Source: Hydrogenophilales bacterium 16-64-40 (lineage in GTDB: Bacteria > Pseudomonadota > Gammaproteobacteria > Burkholderiales > Thiobacillaceae). Taken from it: DNA of 50,072 nucleotides. Of this stretch, positions 1-8,286 are shown piece by piece. A program made the position numbers and the translations under genes. The stretch spans positions 1 to 50,072 of the forward strand of contig NCGX01000021.1 in NCBI GenBank assembly GCA_002256995.1. The letters run 5' to 3'. Each line of letters starts with the position of its first letter. Positions within the stretch are counted from its first letter, which is position 1. Under the pieces are notes generated by a model. That model made no database searches, had not been told where the DNA came from, and saw only the letters and a program-made list of their open reading frames with translations.

Positions 1-348
1 ATGGCGGTCGAGGACGGCCAGATTCCCCTGCCTCCGGTCCCGACAACGGGCGACTGGGTTGCTGTTGCGGCAAGCAACGGCAAGGCCCTGGTGTTCCCCC
101 TCGAAGAAGTCAAGGACGGCACCGGCGGCAAGGGCGTGCAGCTGATCAAGCTCGACGCGGGTGAAAAGATGATGGCGCTGACCGTATTCGACGGCCAGAC
201 CCTGATGGTGGAAGGCGCCGGAAAGGGCAAGCGCAGCGGCAGGCTGAAACTTTCGGGCGAGAACCTGGAACGCTACCGGATCCACCGAGCGAAGAAAGGC
301 AGCCTCCTCGAAAAAGAGATGGTGGCGAGCAGGCTCTGGACAGATTGA
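1..348 (+). CDS. parC: DNA topoisomerase IV subunit A, C-terminal end (partial)
   Basis: The last 115 residues of a ParC/GyrA-type C-terminal beta-pinwheel are visible; the gene enters from the left edge, so the ATG at position 1 is probably internal. The family's GKALVFPLEEV blade motif and the GKGVQLIKL stretch are present. The basic tail (KRSGRLKL, then RAKKGSLL) matches the E. coli ParC ending (KRKIKL ... RRGTL) rather than GyrA, which has an acidic tail. The protein is the DNA-wrapping part of the decatenating type II topoisomerase that works with ParE. The breakage-reunion domain lies outside the window. The identification rests on motif memory. Confidence 0.85.
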   Translation: MAVEDGQIPLPPVPTTGDWVAVAASNGKALVFPLEEVKDGTGGKGVQLIKLDAGEKMMALTVFDGQTLMVEGAGKGKRSGRLKLSGENLERYRIHRAKKGSLLEKEMVASRLWTD

Positions 349-368
349 CCCTGGCTGTCCTGTCTCTT

Positions 369-941
369 TCAGCCGGTCTGGTTTTTGTTCGCCAGGCTGC
401 TCACTGCAAGCTGTACCAGTGTCTCCAGGAGCGTCTGAACAGACTGCCGGGTCGGCTCATCGGTCAGCCTGCCGTCCGGGCCAAAGCGCTGTGCGGCATT
501 GTCGATCATCACTTCCGGTTGGTTGACCGTTGACATATCCAGCGCGACGAGGATTTGCCGCAGATGGTATTGCGCGCGGGCCGTTCCCTGGCTACCGGTA
601 GACGCTCCCATCACCGCCGCCGGTTTGCCTGTCCAGGCGCTTTCGCCATAGGGCCTCGATGCCCAGTCGATGGCGTTCTTGAGCACGCCGGCAACCGAAT
701 AATTGTATTCCGGCGTGGCAAACAGGATGGCATCGGCGGCCAGAATCTGTTGCTTGAATTCCAGTACGGCAGCAGGCATCGTCATTTCATCATCCTGATT
801 GAAGATGGGAATGCCATGCAGTTCGACCAGGTTCAGCACCGAGCCGTCCGGCAGCAGTTCCTGCGCCGCCTTGAGGGCGAAATGGTTGTAGGAGTCTTTG
901 CGCAGGCTGCCGACGATGCCCAGGATTTTGATTTCTTTCAT
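369..941 (-). CDS. NADPH-dependent FMN reductase / quinone reductase (ChrR-YieF family)
   Basis: This 190-residue protein is full length for the NADPH:FMN/chromate/quinone reductase family. It has the phosphate-binding loop GSLRKDSYN (residues 11-19), the flavin-binding TPEYNYS (76-82), the KNAIDWASRP stretch (88-97) typical of YieF/ChrR, and the second FMN loop GASTGSQG (112-119). It is a cytoplasmic flavodoxin-fold enzyme that probably reduces quinones or metal oxyanions with NAD(P)H. The start at 941 is supported by an AAGGAG site about 8 nt upstream. It converges on parC, leaving a 20-bp gap, and is transcribed alone. The physiological substrate cannot be read from sequence. Confidence 0.85.
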   Translation of the reverse strand: MKEIKILGIVGSLRKDSYNHFALKAAQELLPDGSVLNLVELHGIPIFNQDDEMTMPAAVLEFKQQILAADAILFATPEYNYSVAGVLKNAIDWASRPYGESAWTGKPAAVMGASTGSQGTARAQYHLRQILVALDMSTVNQPEVMIDNAAQRFGPDGRLTDEPTRQSVQTLLETLVQLAVSSLANKNQTG

Positions 942-1321
942 ATTCGTGACTCCTTGTTGTATGGGCTGTTTACAGGATGCCCGTGCCTAACGGCCACCGC
1001 TGTGCGACAGCGCACATAGGTAATCTGCTTGCCGGTCTATAGTGTTTTAGCACTTGGCTTGTTATGACTACTCAGGGCGTGCCTCCGGCCGCTTGAGAAA
1101 ATGCTTTTTCAAGCGTCCGTCACCGGTGAAGCCTTCCCCCGTGTTTTCGAGGAGCCAACATGAATATTCCCATCCCAATCCACCACGATCCCGCTGACTC
1201 GGCTGGCCCCGCTCACCCAGCTGCTCCTGCCTTCTGCGAACCTGCAAGCGCAGCAGCCCATGTTGATTTCCCTGCGCCACACCGACGCGTGCGACTAACT
1301 GACCCGCATTCGAGGAAGACC
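942..1321. other. Divergent intergenic region between the FMN reductase and the lipoprotein gene
   Basis: About 380 bp with no convincing gene. An ATG at 1160 with a GAGGAG site is in frame with the lipoprotein gene downstream, but it would add 54 proline/histidine-rich residues ahead of the signal sequence. A second frame here (ending at the TAA near 1297) has GC-rich third positions but no start codon. The promoters of both flanking genes should lie here; I cannot place them. Confidence 0.5.
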
Positions 1322-2725
1322 ATGAGTCTGGTAAGCATAGGGGTTGATGGTGCTGCGAGTGTTGGGGCTGCTGTGAAGGATCGTTCTCGCTTTACACTCA
1401 ATCCAGTGCGACTGCGCTTGTCGCCACGGTTGTTTGGCGTGGTGGTCCTGGCACTCACTGCCTGCAGTGAGGTGGCCACGCTGCCGATCTCGGCCGGTAC
1501 CGGGCCACAGCCCACGCTGCCGCCAGCCAAGCAGAGACTGATTCCTACTGTTCACATCGCGCCCGCCCAGGGCTGGCCGTCCGGTACAACACCGCTGGCA
1601 GCACCGGGCACGCATGTCGCAGCGTTTGCGGGCGGCCTGGATCATCCGCGCTGGTTGCTTGTGCTGCCCAACGGTGACGTGCTGGTAGCGGAGACCAATG
1701 CGCCGCCCAAGCCCGACGACGCCAAGGGCATCAAGGGGTGGGTGATGGGCCTGGTGATGAAGCAGGCGGGTGCGGGAGTGCCGAGTGCCAACCGTATCAC
1801 GCTGTTGCGCGACACCGATGGGAATGGGGTGGCGGACCTGCGTTCGGTCTTGCTGGCAGGCTTGAACTCGCCGTTTGGCATGGCGGTGGTCGGCAACGAT
1901 CTCTATGTGGCCAACTCCGACGCCGTGCTGCGCTTTCCGTACGTTGCGGGTGACACTCGCATCACCGCGCCTGGGATCAAGGTGGTCGATCTGCCGGCGG
2001 GTCCGATCAATCATCACTGGACCAAGAATCTCATTGCCAGCCCGGACGGCAGCAAACTGTATGTGACGGTGGGCTCGAACAGCAACGTGGCCGAACGCGG
2101 CATGGCGGTGGAGGCGGAGCGAGCCGCCATCTGGGAGGTGGACACCCGGAGCGGCGCGCACCACATCTTTGCCTCAGGCCTGCGCAACCCCAACGGCCTG
2201 GCTTGGGAATCCTACAGCGGCGCGTTGTGGACGGTGGTGAACGAGCGCGACGAGCTGGGCAGCGACCTGGTTCCCGACTACCTGACCTCGGTGCGCGACG
2301 GCGGCTTCTACGGCTGGCCCTACAGCTACTACGGCCAGCATATCGACACACGGGTGAAGCCGAAGCGGCCGGAATGGGTGGCACAGGCGATTGTCCCGGA
2401 CTATGCCCTGGGGCCGCACGTCGCCCCGTTGGGTCTGGCGTCTTCCACCGGCACCACGCTGCCGGCCGCCTTCGCCAACGGCATGTTCATCGGTCTGCAT
2501 GGCTCGTGGAACCGCAGGCCGCGTAGTGGCTACAAGGTGATTTTCGTACCCTTCGAAAACGGCAAGCCTGCTGGTTCGCCCATCGATGTGCTGACCGGTT
2601 TCCTCAGTGAAGCAGGCAATGCCTATGGCCGCCCGGTCGGCGTGGCGCTAGACAGGCAGGGCGCGCTGCTGGTCGCCGACGATGTGGGCAATGTGGTCTG
2701 GCGCGTGAGCGCCGGGCCGCGCTAA
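1322..2725 (+). CDS. Sorbosone dehydrogenase-like beta-propeller lipoprotein
   Basis: The protein is 467 residues from the ATG at 1322, which has GAGGAAG 5-6 nt upstream. It resembles the PQQ-type L-sorbosone/glucose dehydrogenase family: repeated [28 protein letters not shown] and [14 protein letters not shown] blades, then NERDELGSD and GGFYGWPY, and a closing [15 protein letters not shown] blade. A lipobox LTAC ends at Cys48, so it is probably a lipoprotein in the cell envelope. A GTG at 1406 would shorten the signal to a typical 19 residues before that Cys and is an alternative start; an ATG at 1160 is less likely. It probably oxidises a sugar or aldose-like substrate in the periplasm, but members of this family often lack proven activity. 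The alternative oxidase gene follows 114 bp downstream on the same strand, so electron flow to the quinone pool is conceivable but unproven. Confidence 0.8.
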   Translation: MSLVSIGVDGAASVGAAVKDRSRFTLNPVRLRLSPRLFGVVVLALTACSEVATLPISAGTGPQPTLPPAKQRLIPTVHIAPAQGWPSGTTPLAAPGTHVAAFAGGLDHPRWLLVLPNGDVLVAETNAPPKPDDAKGIKGWVMGLVMKQAGAGVPSANRITLLRDTDGNGVADLRSVLLAGLNSPFGMAVVGNDLYVANSDAVLRFPYVAGDTRITAPGIKVVDLPAGPINHHWTKNLIASPDGSKLYVTVGSNSNVAERGMAVEAERAAIWEVDTRSGAHHIFASGLRNPNGLAWESYSGALWTVVNERDELGSDLVPDYLTSVRDGGFYGWPYSYYGQHIDTRVKPKRPEWVAQAIVPDYALGPHVAPLGLASSTGTTLPAAFANGMFIGLHGSWNRRPRSGYKVIFVPFENGKPAGSPIDVLTGFLSEAGNAYGRPVGVALDRQGALLVADDVGNVVWRVSAGPR

Positions 2726-2839
2726 CACGCCCCGGCCTGTAGTCCGGCAACAGTGGCCCCGTTACACATCGCACTGAGTAGCCCGTGCAATGGCAGAGGG
2801 GTGAAGGTACCGAATACTGGAAAGATCGAGGAGAACGCA

Positions 2840-3460
2840 ATGCCGATAACGCCTCAGCCTGATCGACACTACGAACCGAGGAATTTTTCCGACCGGATTG
2901 CTTATGCTTTCGTTGTATTGCTGCGATTCTTCGCCGACACTTTTTTTGCCCGTCGATACGGCCATCGCGCGGTTGTGCTGGAAACGGTTGCGGCCGTGCC
3001 GGGCATGGTTGGCGGTGCGCTGCAACATTTGCAGTCTCTGCGTCGAATCGAAGCCGATTACGGCAGGATACGCTTACTCCTGGACGAAGCGGAGAATGAA
3101 CGCATGCACTTGATGACCTTCATCCATATTACCGAGCCCTCCAGGCTTGAGCGCCTGCTAATCCGGCTTGCCCAAGGCGTCTTCTTCAACCTTTACTTTT
3201 TGCTTTACCTGATTTCGCCCACGATCGCGCATCGTGTCGTGGGGTACCTGGAGGAAGAAGCGGTCCACAGCTACACCGAGTATCTGGCTGGGGTGGACAA
3301 CGGCACTCACGCCAATGTTCCTGCGCCCCGCATCGCTATTGATTACTGGAAACTCGCGCCCGCCGCACGGCTGCACGACGTCATCGTCGCAGTCCGTGCC
3401 GATGAGATACGTCACCGTGAAGTCAATCACGCACTTGCCGACACGCTGGCTCGATCCTGA
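2840..3460 (+). CDS. aox: Alternative oxidase (diiron ubiquinol oxidase)
   Basis: This 206-residue protein carries all the alternative-oxidase ligand motifs: LET (Glu48), NERMHL (Glu87, His90), [10 protein letters not shown] (Glu139) and RADEIRHRE (Glu189, His192). Hydrophobic helices around 20-37 and 108-135 fit the interfacial membrane attachment of the family. It oxidises ubiquinol and reduces O2 to water without pumping protons, which bypasses cytochrome oxidases. The start at 2840 has a GAGGAG site; an in-frame ATG at 2753 has none. The protein is shorter than plant AOX because it lacks the transit peptide and regulatory N-terminus. AOX occurs sporadically in bacteria. Confidence 0.95.
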   Translation: MPITPQPDRHYEPRNFSDRIAYAFVVLLRFFADTFFARRYGHRAVVLETVAAVPGMVGGALQHLQSLRRIEADYGRIRLLLDEAENERMHLMTFIHITEPSRLERLLIRLAQGVFFNLYFLLYLISPTIAHRVVGYLEEEAVHSYTEYLAGVDNGTHANVPAPRIAIDYWKLAPAARLHDVIVAVRADEIRHREVNHALADTLARS

Positions 3461-3558
3461 GCTGTGTCCGTCGGAATTCCCTCAAGACCATCGTTCCCGC
3501 ATCCGCCCGGACGCATGGACACCCATGTGAGACGGTCAAGGTCGGCAGGACAATCGTG

Positions 3559-4083
3559 TCATGCCATGTCGATGTCCTTGGCGTCGCCGAGCGAAGCGCG
3601 GATCACTTCTCCTGCAATTGCCGTTTCCTGCGGCGTCCGGGTTTCGACCACCAGCACGACCTGACCGCTGGCGATCGCATCGCCGATCAGGTCAGACAAC
3701 CAGCCTTCCTTGTCTCCGGCACCCGGCGTGGCACCGGCTGCTGCGCCGATCAGGCCACCGATGCTGGCACCCCACCCCAGCAACATCAAGGGGGCGACCA
3801 AGGGGCTGGCGACGAACAGACTCACGCTCGCCGCTGCCAGCGCCACGCTACCCAATGCGCCAATGCCGGTGCCAACCGCGGTTCCGATGGTGGCGTCGAC
3901 CAGCACGTCCTGCAACACCGCATTGCTGCCCTCTTTGGGCGCCGAGTCGGACGCCGCCGGGTCGTTTGCGAAGATGCGCAGCCGCTCGCGCGGCAGCCCC
4001 TGCTCGACGAGCCTGGAAAGGGCACTTTCGGCTTGTTCGCGGTGGGTAAAAAAGCCTGATACGTGGTGGCGGTATTCGTCCAT
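3559..4083 (-). CDS. Glycine-rich membrane-associated stress-type protein
   Basis: 174 residues from the ATG at 4083, which has AGGAGA about 7 nt upstream; the longer reading from 4203 lacks such a site. The N-terminal part (HHVSGFFTHREQAESALSRLVEQG) resembles the 'general stress protein 17M-like' fold that samples an alpha-beta domain with a Phe-rich start. A central glycine/alanine-rich segment (about 65-125: GTAVGTGIGALGSVALAAA) looks like one or two small-residue membrane hairpins. The C-terminal part (VVLVVETRTPQE) looks like a second alpha-beta strand-helix unit. Function is unknown. It is monocistronic and lies downstream of the flavodoxin-family gene on the same strand, 130 bp away. 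Confidence 0.65.
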   Translation of the reverse strand: MDEYRHHVSGFFTHREQAESALSRLVEQGLPRERLRIFANDPAASDSAPKEGSNAVLQDVLVDATIGTAVGTGIGALGSVALAAASVSLFVASPLVAPLMLLGWGASIGGLIGAAAGATPGAGDKEGWLSDLIGDAIASGQVVLVVETRTPQETAIAGEVIRASLGDAKDIDMA

Positions 4084-4212
4084 GTTCTTTCTCCTGGAAA
4101 ATGATCCGTACGAAACGGATGGTGTTTCAAGCCTATCCGGCGGTCGCTGAGGCGTCTGTGCGTTGTCGTACAGCACGCCATACTGACCTCTGGGCGTCAT
4201 CACCCCGACGGC

Positions 4213-5283
4213 TTATTTGGGTCGCGGACGCGACAGCACCGGCTGCACCGCCTGCAGCCGGCCGGCACGCAACTCGACCACGGCCTTTGCTACTGCGCGC
4301 GCCACATTGCGCGCTTCTTCCTGCACCGGTCCATCCCGGTCCAGAGCGTCGTGACTGGTGGCATACGGTTCGTAGTAGCCGATGTAGCGGTCCAGTCGCG
4401 CCTGCGCACCCGCGTCGATGAAACCCATCCAGTCGAGCCAGTCCGACAGGGCGCGGCGCGAGCCTTCGATTCCGGCCACATCACCGTGGACGATCAGCCC
4501 GTAGGCGCGCCCTGCCAGATGCTGGGGATAGTCCCAGCCGGCCATCTCGAGTGCTTTTGCCTTGGCGGGATTCTTGCCCGAGGTCGCGGTGGGATCGGGG
4601 TTGCCGCCGTCGGCGCACACCAGGCGGTCGATCATCAGCTTCAATGGACCGGGACTCTGGTACCAATACACCGGCGAGACGATGATCACCGCATGGGCGG
4701 CGGTCCAGCGCTCGTAGATCTCGGCCATCCAGTCGTTGGTCTGGTCGAGCGCATGGTTGGGGTAGCAGCTGCACGGCCAGTTGCACAGGGGCATCGCGGT
4801 GGACGCACAGCCCTTGCAGGGATGGATCTTGCGGCCGTATTCGGAGGAGAGCAGGCTGAGGTCGAGCACGTCGGGCTGGATGCCGGCCTGCTCCACGATT
4901 TTGCTCGCGATTTCCAGCAGCCGGAAGGTCTTCGACATCTCGCCCGGGCAGGTGCCGTCATTGCGCGCCGATCCGCAGACCAGCAATACCCGGGACGGGC
5001 TCGCCGGGTCGGCCCAGCGCAGTTGCGCCGCGTCGATGCGCTGTTTCGTGGCCATCCACTCGGACGACAAGTCGTAGTCCGGATCGGCATAGCCCGGGCC
5101 CGCCTTCTGCGTGAGCGGAGATTTGCGGTACTCGCTGTGGGCCTGCCAGGCGATTGCTTCAAGGCGGGCAATGGACGCGTCTTCGGCACGGAACGCCGGA
5201 TCGATGAAGGAGGCCCGAAAGCGGGTACTGAATTCGGCACGTGTAAGGGGGGCCGGTGCCTGGCCCTTGCGAATCTCAATCAT
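4213..5283 (-). CDS. Flavodoxin-family (WrbA/NADPH-FMN reductase type) oxidoreductase with long N-terminal extension
   Basis: 356 residues from the ATG at 5283, which has AAGGAGG 6 nt upstream. The first 100 residues (a helical region with ADPDYDLSSEW) precede a flavodoxin-like domain: RVLLVCGSARNDGTCPGEMSKT (FMN phosphate loop), the CKGC pair with further cysteines (CASTAMPLCNWPCSC), and SPVYWYQSPGPLKLMIDRL (isoalloxazine loop). This matches multimeric flavodoxin proteins of the iron-sulfur flavoprotein/WrbA type. Six cysteines in about 25 residues could bind a metal or cluster. The start codon overlaps the stop of a 26-codon upstream reading frame (5276-5356), so translation may be coupled. 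Confidence 0.7.
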   Translation of the reverse strand: MIEIRKGQAPAPLTRAEFSTRFRASFIDPAFRAEDASIARLEAIAWQAHSEYRKSPLTQKAGPGYADPDYDLSSEWMATKQRIDAAQLRWADPASPSRVLLVCGSARNDGTCPGEMSKTFRLLEIASKIVEQAGIQPDVLDLSLLSSEYGRKIHPCKGCASTAMPLCNWPCSCYPNHALDQTNDWMAEIYERWTAAHAVIIVSPVYWYQSPGPLKLMIDRLVCADGGNPDPTATSGKNPAKAKALEMAGWDYPQHLAGRAYGLIVHGDVAGIEGSRRALSDWLDWMGFIDAGAQARLDRYIGYYEPYATSHDALDRDGPVQEEARNVARAVAKAVVELRAGRLQAVQPVLSRPRPK

Positions 5284-5356
5284 AACGGCCTCCTTGGGTT
5301 GCCTGTTTTGTCGCCCGGCCGCCAAGGCAGAGGCGCGGGCAAGTAAGTGTTTTCAT
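5276..5356 (-). CDS. Possible 26-residue leader peptide overlapping the flavodoxin-family start
   Basis: A short reading frame starts with ATG at 5356, has AAGGAGAAC about 6 nt upstream, and ends with a TGA at 5278-5276 that overlaps the next gene's start codon region. It encodes a basic peptide with two Cys (MKTLTCPRLCLGG...). Two strong ribosome sites in series and the overlapping stop suggest translational coupling or a leader peptide. It is too short for compositional support, and it may be only the transcript leader. Confidence 0.3.
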   Translation of the reverse strand: MKTLTCPRLCLGGRATKQATQGGRYD

Positions 5357-5843
5357 GAGGTTCTCCTTGCATAGAGACAAGTAGCGCAGGATCAGGCACA
5401 AGGCGACGTCGCGCGATATCCGACGTCCGATAGAGCAAGGCTAACAATCTGGCGGATGGTCGTCTGTGCGGTGCCGAACGAAATAGGCACCACGCCCGCT
5501 GCAACGTGAATGCATTAAGTGGGCAGACGCAGATGGCCCAGTGCGGCGTCAGACAGGATGCGCCAGATCGTCAGCAAGCGATATTCCGCCACGGTGTCTC
5601 CAGAAAATGACTAAAGTGAATCAGCGGTGGCCACGAAGCAAACCGGTGACGAGGACTGCCGCAGGCCGTAGGCGTGAATTTGTCCGAGTTCAATGTGCGC
5701 TTTCGTTCAGACAGGTGTCTTTCCATGAGTAGCATGGTAAGCAAGGACATGGCAATGACACCAAGCCGGCATTCCCCGAAAGACCTCGATCCTGACATCT
5801 CGCCCGAGTGTGAGGAAACCAATTGAATAAAAGGAACATGATC
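5357..5843. other. Intergenic region upstream of the DsrC-like gene
   Basis: About 490 bp between two divergent genes. Apart from the weak 33-codon frame at 5725-5826 I see nothing that behaves like a gene. Promoters for the minus-strand flavodoxin-family gene and the plus-strand DsrC-like gene must lie here. Confidence 0.4.
5725..5826 (+). CDS. Weak short reading frame before the DsrC-like gene
   Basis: A 33-residue frame (MSSMVSKDMAMTPSRHS...) ends 17 bp before the start chosen for the DsrC-like gene. The ribosome site is poor. Its position could mean a small upstream peptide, but it could equally be chance. I do not recognise it. Confidence 0.15.
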   Translation: MSSMVSKDMAMTPSRHSPKDLDPDISPECEETN

Positions 5844-6212
5844 ATGAACGATTCAACTCAGGATTTCGTACGCCCAGGCTACGAAACCCAGCCCATTCCG
5901 GGTTTCCCCCATGCCCCCTTCGACTGGTCCCGCGAACAGGCTGAGGAAGTCGCCCAAACGGAAGGCCTGACGCTGACGGAAGCGCACTGGGAGGTCGTGC
6001 GTGCGTTGCAGGAGATCTGTGCGCACCATGCGGAACCTGCCCTGAACGCCCGCGACCTGCACGATGCGCTCGATGAGCACTTCCATGCCGAAGGCGGCAT
6101 CAAGTATCTCTACGAACTGTTCCCCAAGGGCCCCCTGGCCCAGGGCTGCCTGCTCGCCGGCGTGGAACCGCCGGCAGGAACTCAGGATCAGGGCATGGGT
6201 AGCGCAGTCTGA
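5844..6212 (+). CDS. DsrC/TusE-family sulfur-carrier-like protein lacking the penultimate cysteine
   Basis: 122 residues. The family core is clear: LTEAHWEVVRALQEI (45-59), then KYLYELFPKGPLAQGCLLAG (87-106). In DsrC the arm carries CysB in this GC/AC position and CysA ten residues further on, next to the C-terminus; TusE keeps only CysA. Here Cys102 (the CysB position) is present, Thr113 occupies the CysA position, and the C-terminus is extended (GTQDQGMGSAV). It is therefore neither a canonical DsrC nor TusE and may be a regulatory or divergent sulfur-related member. AAGGA stands 8 nt before the ATG at 5844; the ATG at 5838 is too close to it. It is monocistronic, and no dsr or tus neighbour is visible. 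Confidence 0.85.
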   Translation: MNDSTQDFVRPGYETQPIPGFPHAPFDWSREQAEEVAQTEGLTLTEAHWEVVRALQEICAHHAEPALNARDLHDALDEHFHAEGGIKYLYELFPKGPLAQGCLLAGVEPPAGTQDQGMGSAV

Positions 6213-6248
6213 GCGCTTGTTGGCATCCGGCAACAAGGCGATCCACCG

Positions 6249-6275
6249 CCGCGCAACCCCTGTGGGTTTGCGCGG
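6249..6275 (+). terminator. GC-rich hairpin after the DsrC-like gene
   Basis: CCGCGCAA pairs with TTGCGCGG, extended inward by CCC/GGG across one mismatch around a TGT loop. It lies 37 bp after the stop. No T-run follows, so it may be an RNA-stabilising hairpin rather than an intrinsic terminator. Confidence 0.35.
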
Positions 6276-6670
6276 CTCCGTCACGTATTCCTCAGTGGTC
6301 CCGCGCCAATCCGGCCGATCATCGCCAGAAACTCGCGGCGTGTCGGCCAGCGGCAATTCAGTTGGGGAAGTCAGAACGTCTCTTGTTCGGCCTTATGTGG
6401 AGCGCTACATAATCGGCCATTGCGGCCGGCGGATTCTGAGCCAACTTGGTCCACTATGCGGCGGCCATGAGCAGCCACTGGTCAGGAATTCACGCCGAAC
6501 GGCCGCTTCAAACTTCGGCGAATGCGTACTCCCGACCCGCTTTGTGTATATGTCCTCTCGTTGCTTGACCATCCATTTTGCGATGCGGAGGAGACGCTCG
6601 CGAAAGTCGGTTTGCAGTTTCCAGCCAAAACAGCCACTCACTTGATACCCGATTTCATGCAAATATTTGG
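6276..6670. other. Unassigned region between the DsrC-like gene and the phn operon end
   Basis: About 395 bp with no supported gene. A minus-strand frame at 6405-6662 (85 codons, MHEIGYQVSGCFGWKL...) is open but unrecognised, with irregular codon use. On the minus strand near 6345-6290 a fragment reads TRREFLAMIGRIGAGPL, like a twin-arginine signal, and then stops; it may be the remnant of a lost exported protein. The region probably holds decayed sequence. Confidence 0.35.
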
Positions 6671-7522
6671 CTAAATTGCCATGACCGCCAGGCCTCCGAC
6701 GATAACCGTTGCACCAAACACTCGTCTGCGCCAGTCAGCACGTTCTCCGAAATAAAAGATTGAAATGAGGGTTGCGACAACAATCCCTGCGTTGGAATAC
6801 GACACGACTTCTGCCGATGGCAAATAACGCATGGCATGGATGACCAGGGCGTAGGCGAGTCCGACGCATACACCCCCGACCAGCAGCGCAGACGTATTGA
6901 CCCTTTGCCTGGGAACCCATCGACCCGTGCGGCGCTTGAGCACCCAACACAGCGTTAACCAGGAAGCGAAATAGCCCACGGAGACAAAGCCCAGCAGCCC
7001 GGCAAAGCTGGGGATGCTGGCGGTTGCCGCCTTGTCGCTCAGTGAATAAACGCTGGTGGCGAGCATGGCCAGCAATGCCCAGGCCAACGCGTACCGGTCC
7101 GATCCCTGTCGCAGGGCGCTGGCGGAAAGTACCCACAAACCGACCACGCTGATGCAAATTCCCATCCATGCGTTGGGTCGCAGGGCGTCGCCAGTCAAAA
7201 AGGTACCCCAGATAGCGATCAGTAAGGGCGAGCTGCGCACCAGCGGATAAACCAGGGCCACAGGTGCGTGTTCATAGGCCTTGTGCAATCCCAGGAAATA
7301 AACCGCATTGGCTGTCGCCGACGTCACCAGCAAGGCAACGAAGCCTGGCGTCCATTCGACCGCTCGCACCAAGGCATACAATCCCCATGGCCCGAATATC
7401 ACCAGATGCGCAAGCAACACCCACCACAGCGGGAAGGCTTCACGTGGCTGCTGGCGGGCGATGAGGTTCCATGCGACGTGCATGGCGACGGAGGCGCCGA
7501 CAGCAAGGGCGGCCTCGTTCAT
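6671..7522 (-). CDS. EamA/DMT-family permease associated with the phn operon
   Basis: 283 residues with about ten hydrophobic segments in two homologous halves, as in the drug/metabolite transporter (EamA) fold. The first half includes VALVYPLVRSSPLLIAIWG and the second includes AEVVSYSNAGIVVATLISIFYFGE, the usual paired signatures. Its ATG overlaps the phnP stop by 4 bp, so it is the last gene of the C-P lyase operon. A DUF6/EamA protein linked to phosphonate operons is a recognised family (phn_DUF6). It could export a breakdown product or import a phosphonate; the substrate is unknown. Confidence 0.85.
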   Translation of the reverse strand: MNEAALAVGASVAMHVAWNLIARQQPREAFPLWWVLLAHLVIFGPWGLYALVRAVEWTPGFVALLVTSATANAVYFLGLHKAYEHAPVALVYPLVRSSPLLIAIWGTFLTGDALRPNAWMGICISVVGLWVLSASALRQGSDRYALAWALLAMLATSVYSLSDKAATASIPSFAGLLGFVSVGYFASWLTLCWVLKRRTGRWVPRQRVNTSALLVGGVCVGLAYALVIHAMRYLPSAEVVSYSNAGIVVATLISIFYFGERADWRRRVFGATVIVGGLAVMAI

Positions 7523-8286
7523 TCCGCTGTCGGGACCACGTCGAATACTTGTCCATCGGCCGCGATGAGAAGGCTTTCCGGCATCCGCGGGGATTGGGTG
7601 ATCAGCCAGTCGTCGAGCTTGTGTCCGACATGCGTCAGCCAGGTCCGGGCGGGCTGAAGTTCGTCGACGCAGGCCAGCGCCGAATCCCAGTCGTTGTGGT
7701 TGGCCGGCTCCGGCCGGGGCGGAAAGGAGCAGTCCAGCGCCAGCTCGAAGCGCCCCCAGTTCTGCAGCCAGGCAAGACTTCTGGGCGGCAGCCCCCGCGT
7801 ATCGGTCAGATAGGCGAAGCGCTCCCCGCCAGGCCCCTCGACGGCATAACCCAGGGTCGGTTTCGAGTGAATCAAGGGCAGTGGCGTGATCTTGAGTTCG
7901 CCGACCGTGAACGGCGCGAATTTACGCGCAGATTGAAAATCCAGCAGGCCGGGGTGCTTGTAGAGATCGGCGCACCCCTCCGAGTCCTTCGGGCCATGCA
8001 CCGCGAGCTTTTCGCCGACGCCCCAGCGCAGATGAAACAGTCCTTGCACATGGTCCGGGTGGAAGTGGGTGAGCAGGATGGCGTCCAAACTGCCGTGAGG
8101 AAATCGGCGGTGCAGGTCCATCAGCCCGGCGTCCAGCAGGACGCGGGTCAAGCCGGTTTCGATCAGGGCGCAGCAGGGCTGGCGCACCGCTGCCCGGTCG
8201 GCGTGGGCCCGCTCGCAGGCCCGGCAATGGCAGCCGTATAACGGAACGCCGCCGGCCGCGCCGGTGCCGAGAAAGCTCACGCGCAT
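7519..8286 (-). CDS. phnP: Phosphoribosyl 1,2-cyclic phosphate phosphodiesterase PhnP
   Basis: 255 residues from the ATG at 8286, which overlaps the phnN stop by 10 bp. It is a metallo-beta-lactamase-fold hydrolase: the metal motif HFHPDH, downstream YLTDTRG and THVGHKLDDW, plus the PhnP-specific structural zinc cysteines YGCHCRAC (Cys19, 21, 24). It opens the 5-phosphoribosyl 1,2-cyclic phosphate released by the C-P lyase to ribose 1,5-bisphosphate. Cytoplasmic. Length matches E. coli PhnP (252). The in-frame ATG at 8304 is less likely. Confidence 0.95.
   Translation of the reverse strand: MRVSFLGTGAAGGVPLYGCHCRACERAHADRAAVRQPCCALIETGLTRVLLDAGLMDLHRRFPHGSLDAILLTHFHPDHVQGLFHLRWGVGEKLAVHGPKDSEGCADLYKHPGLLDFQSARKFAPFTVGELKITPLPLIHSKPTLGYAVEGPGGERFAYLTDTRGLPPRSLAWLQNWGRFELALDCSFPPRPEPANHNDWDSALACVDELQPARTWLTHVGHKLDDWLITQSPRMPESLLIAADGQVFDVVPTAE

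Noticed and set aside
1160-1321. The upstream ATG at 1160 as start of the lipoprotein gene
   Set aside because: It would put 54 Pro/His-rich residues ahead of the signal sequence, and a good site exists at 1322.
6290-6345. Twin-arginine-like peptide TRREFLAMIGRIGAGPL on the minus strand
   Set aside because: No start codon and no continuing frame; at most a remnant.
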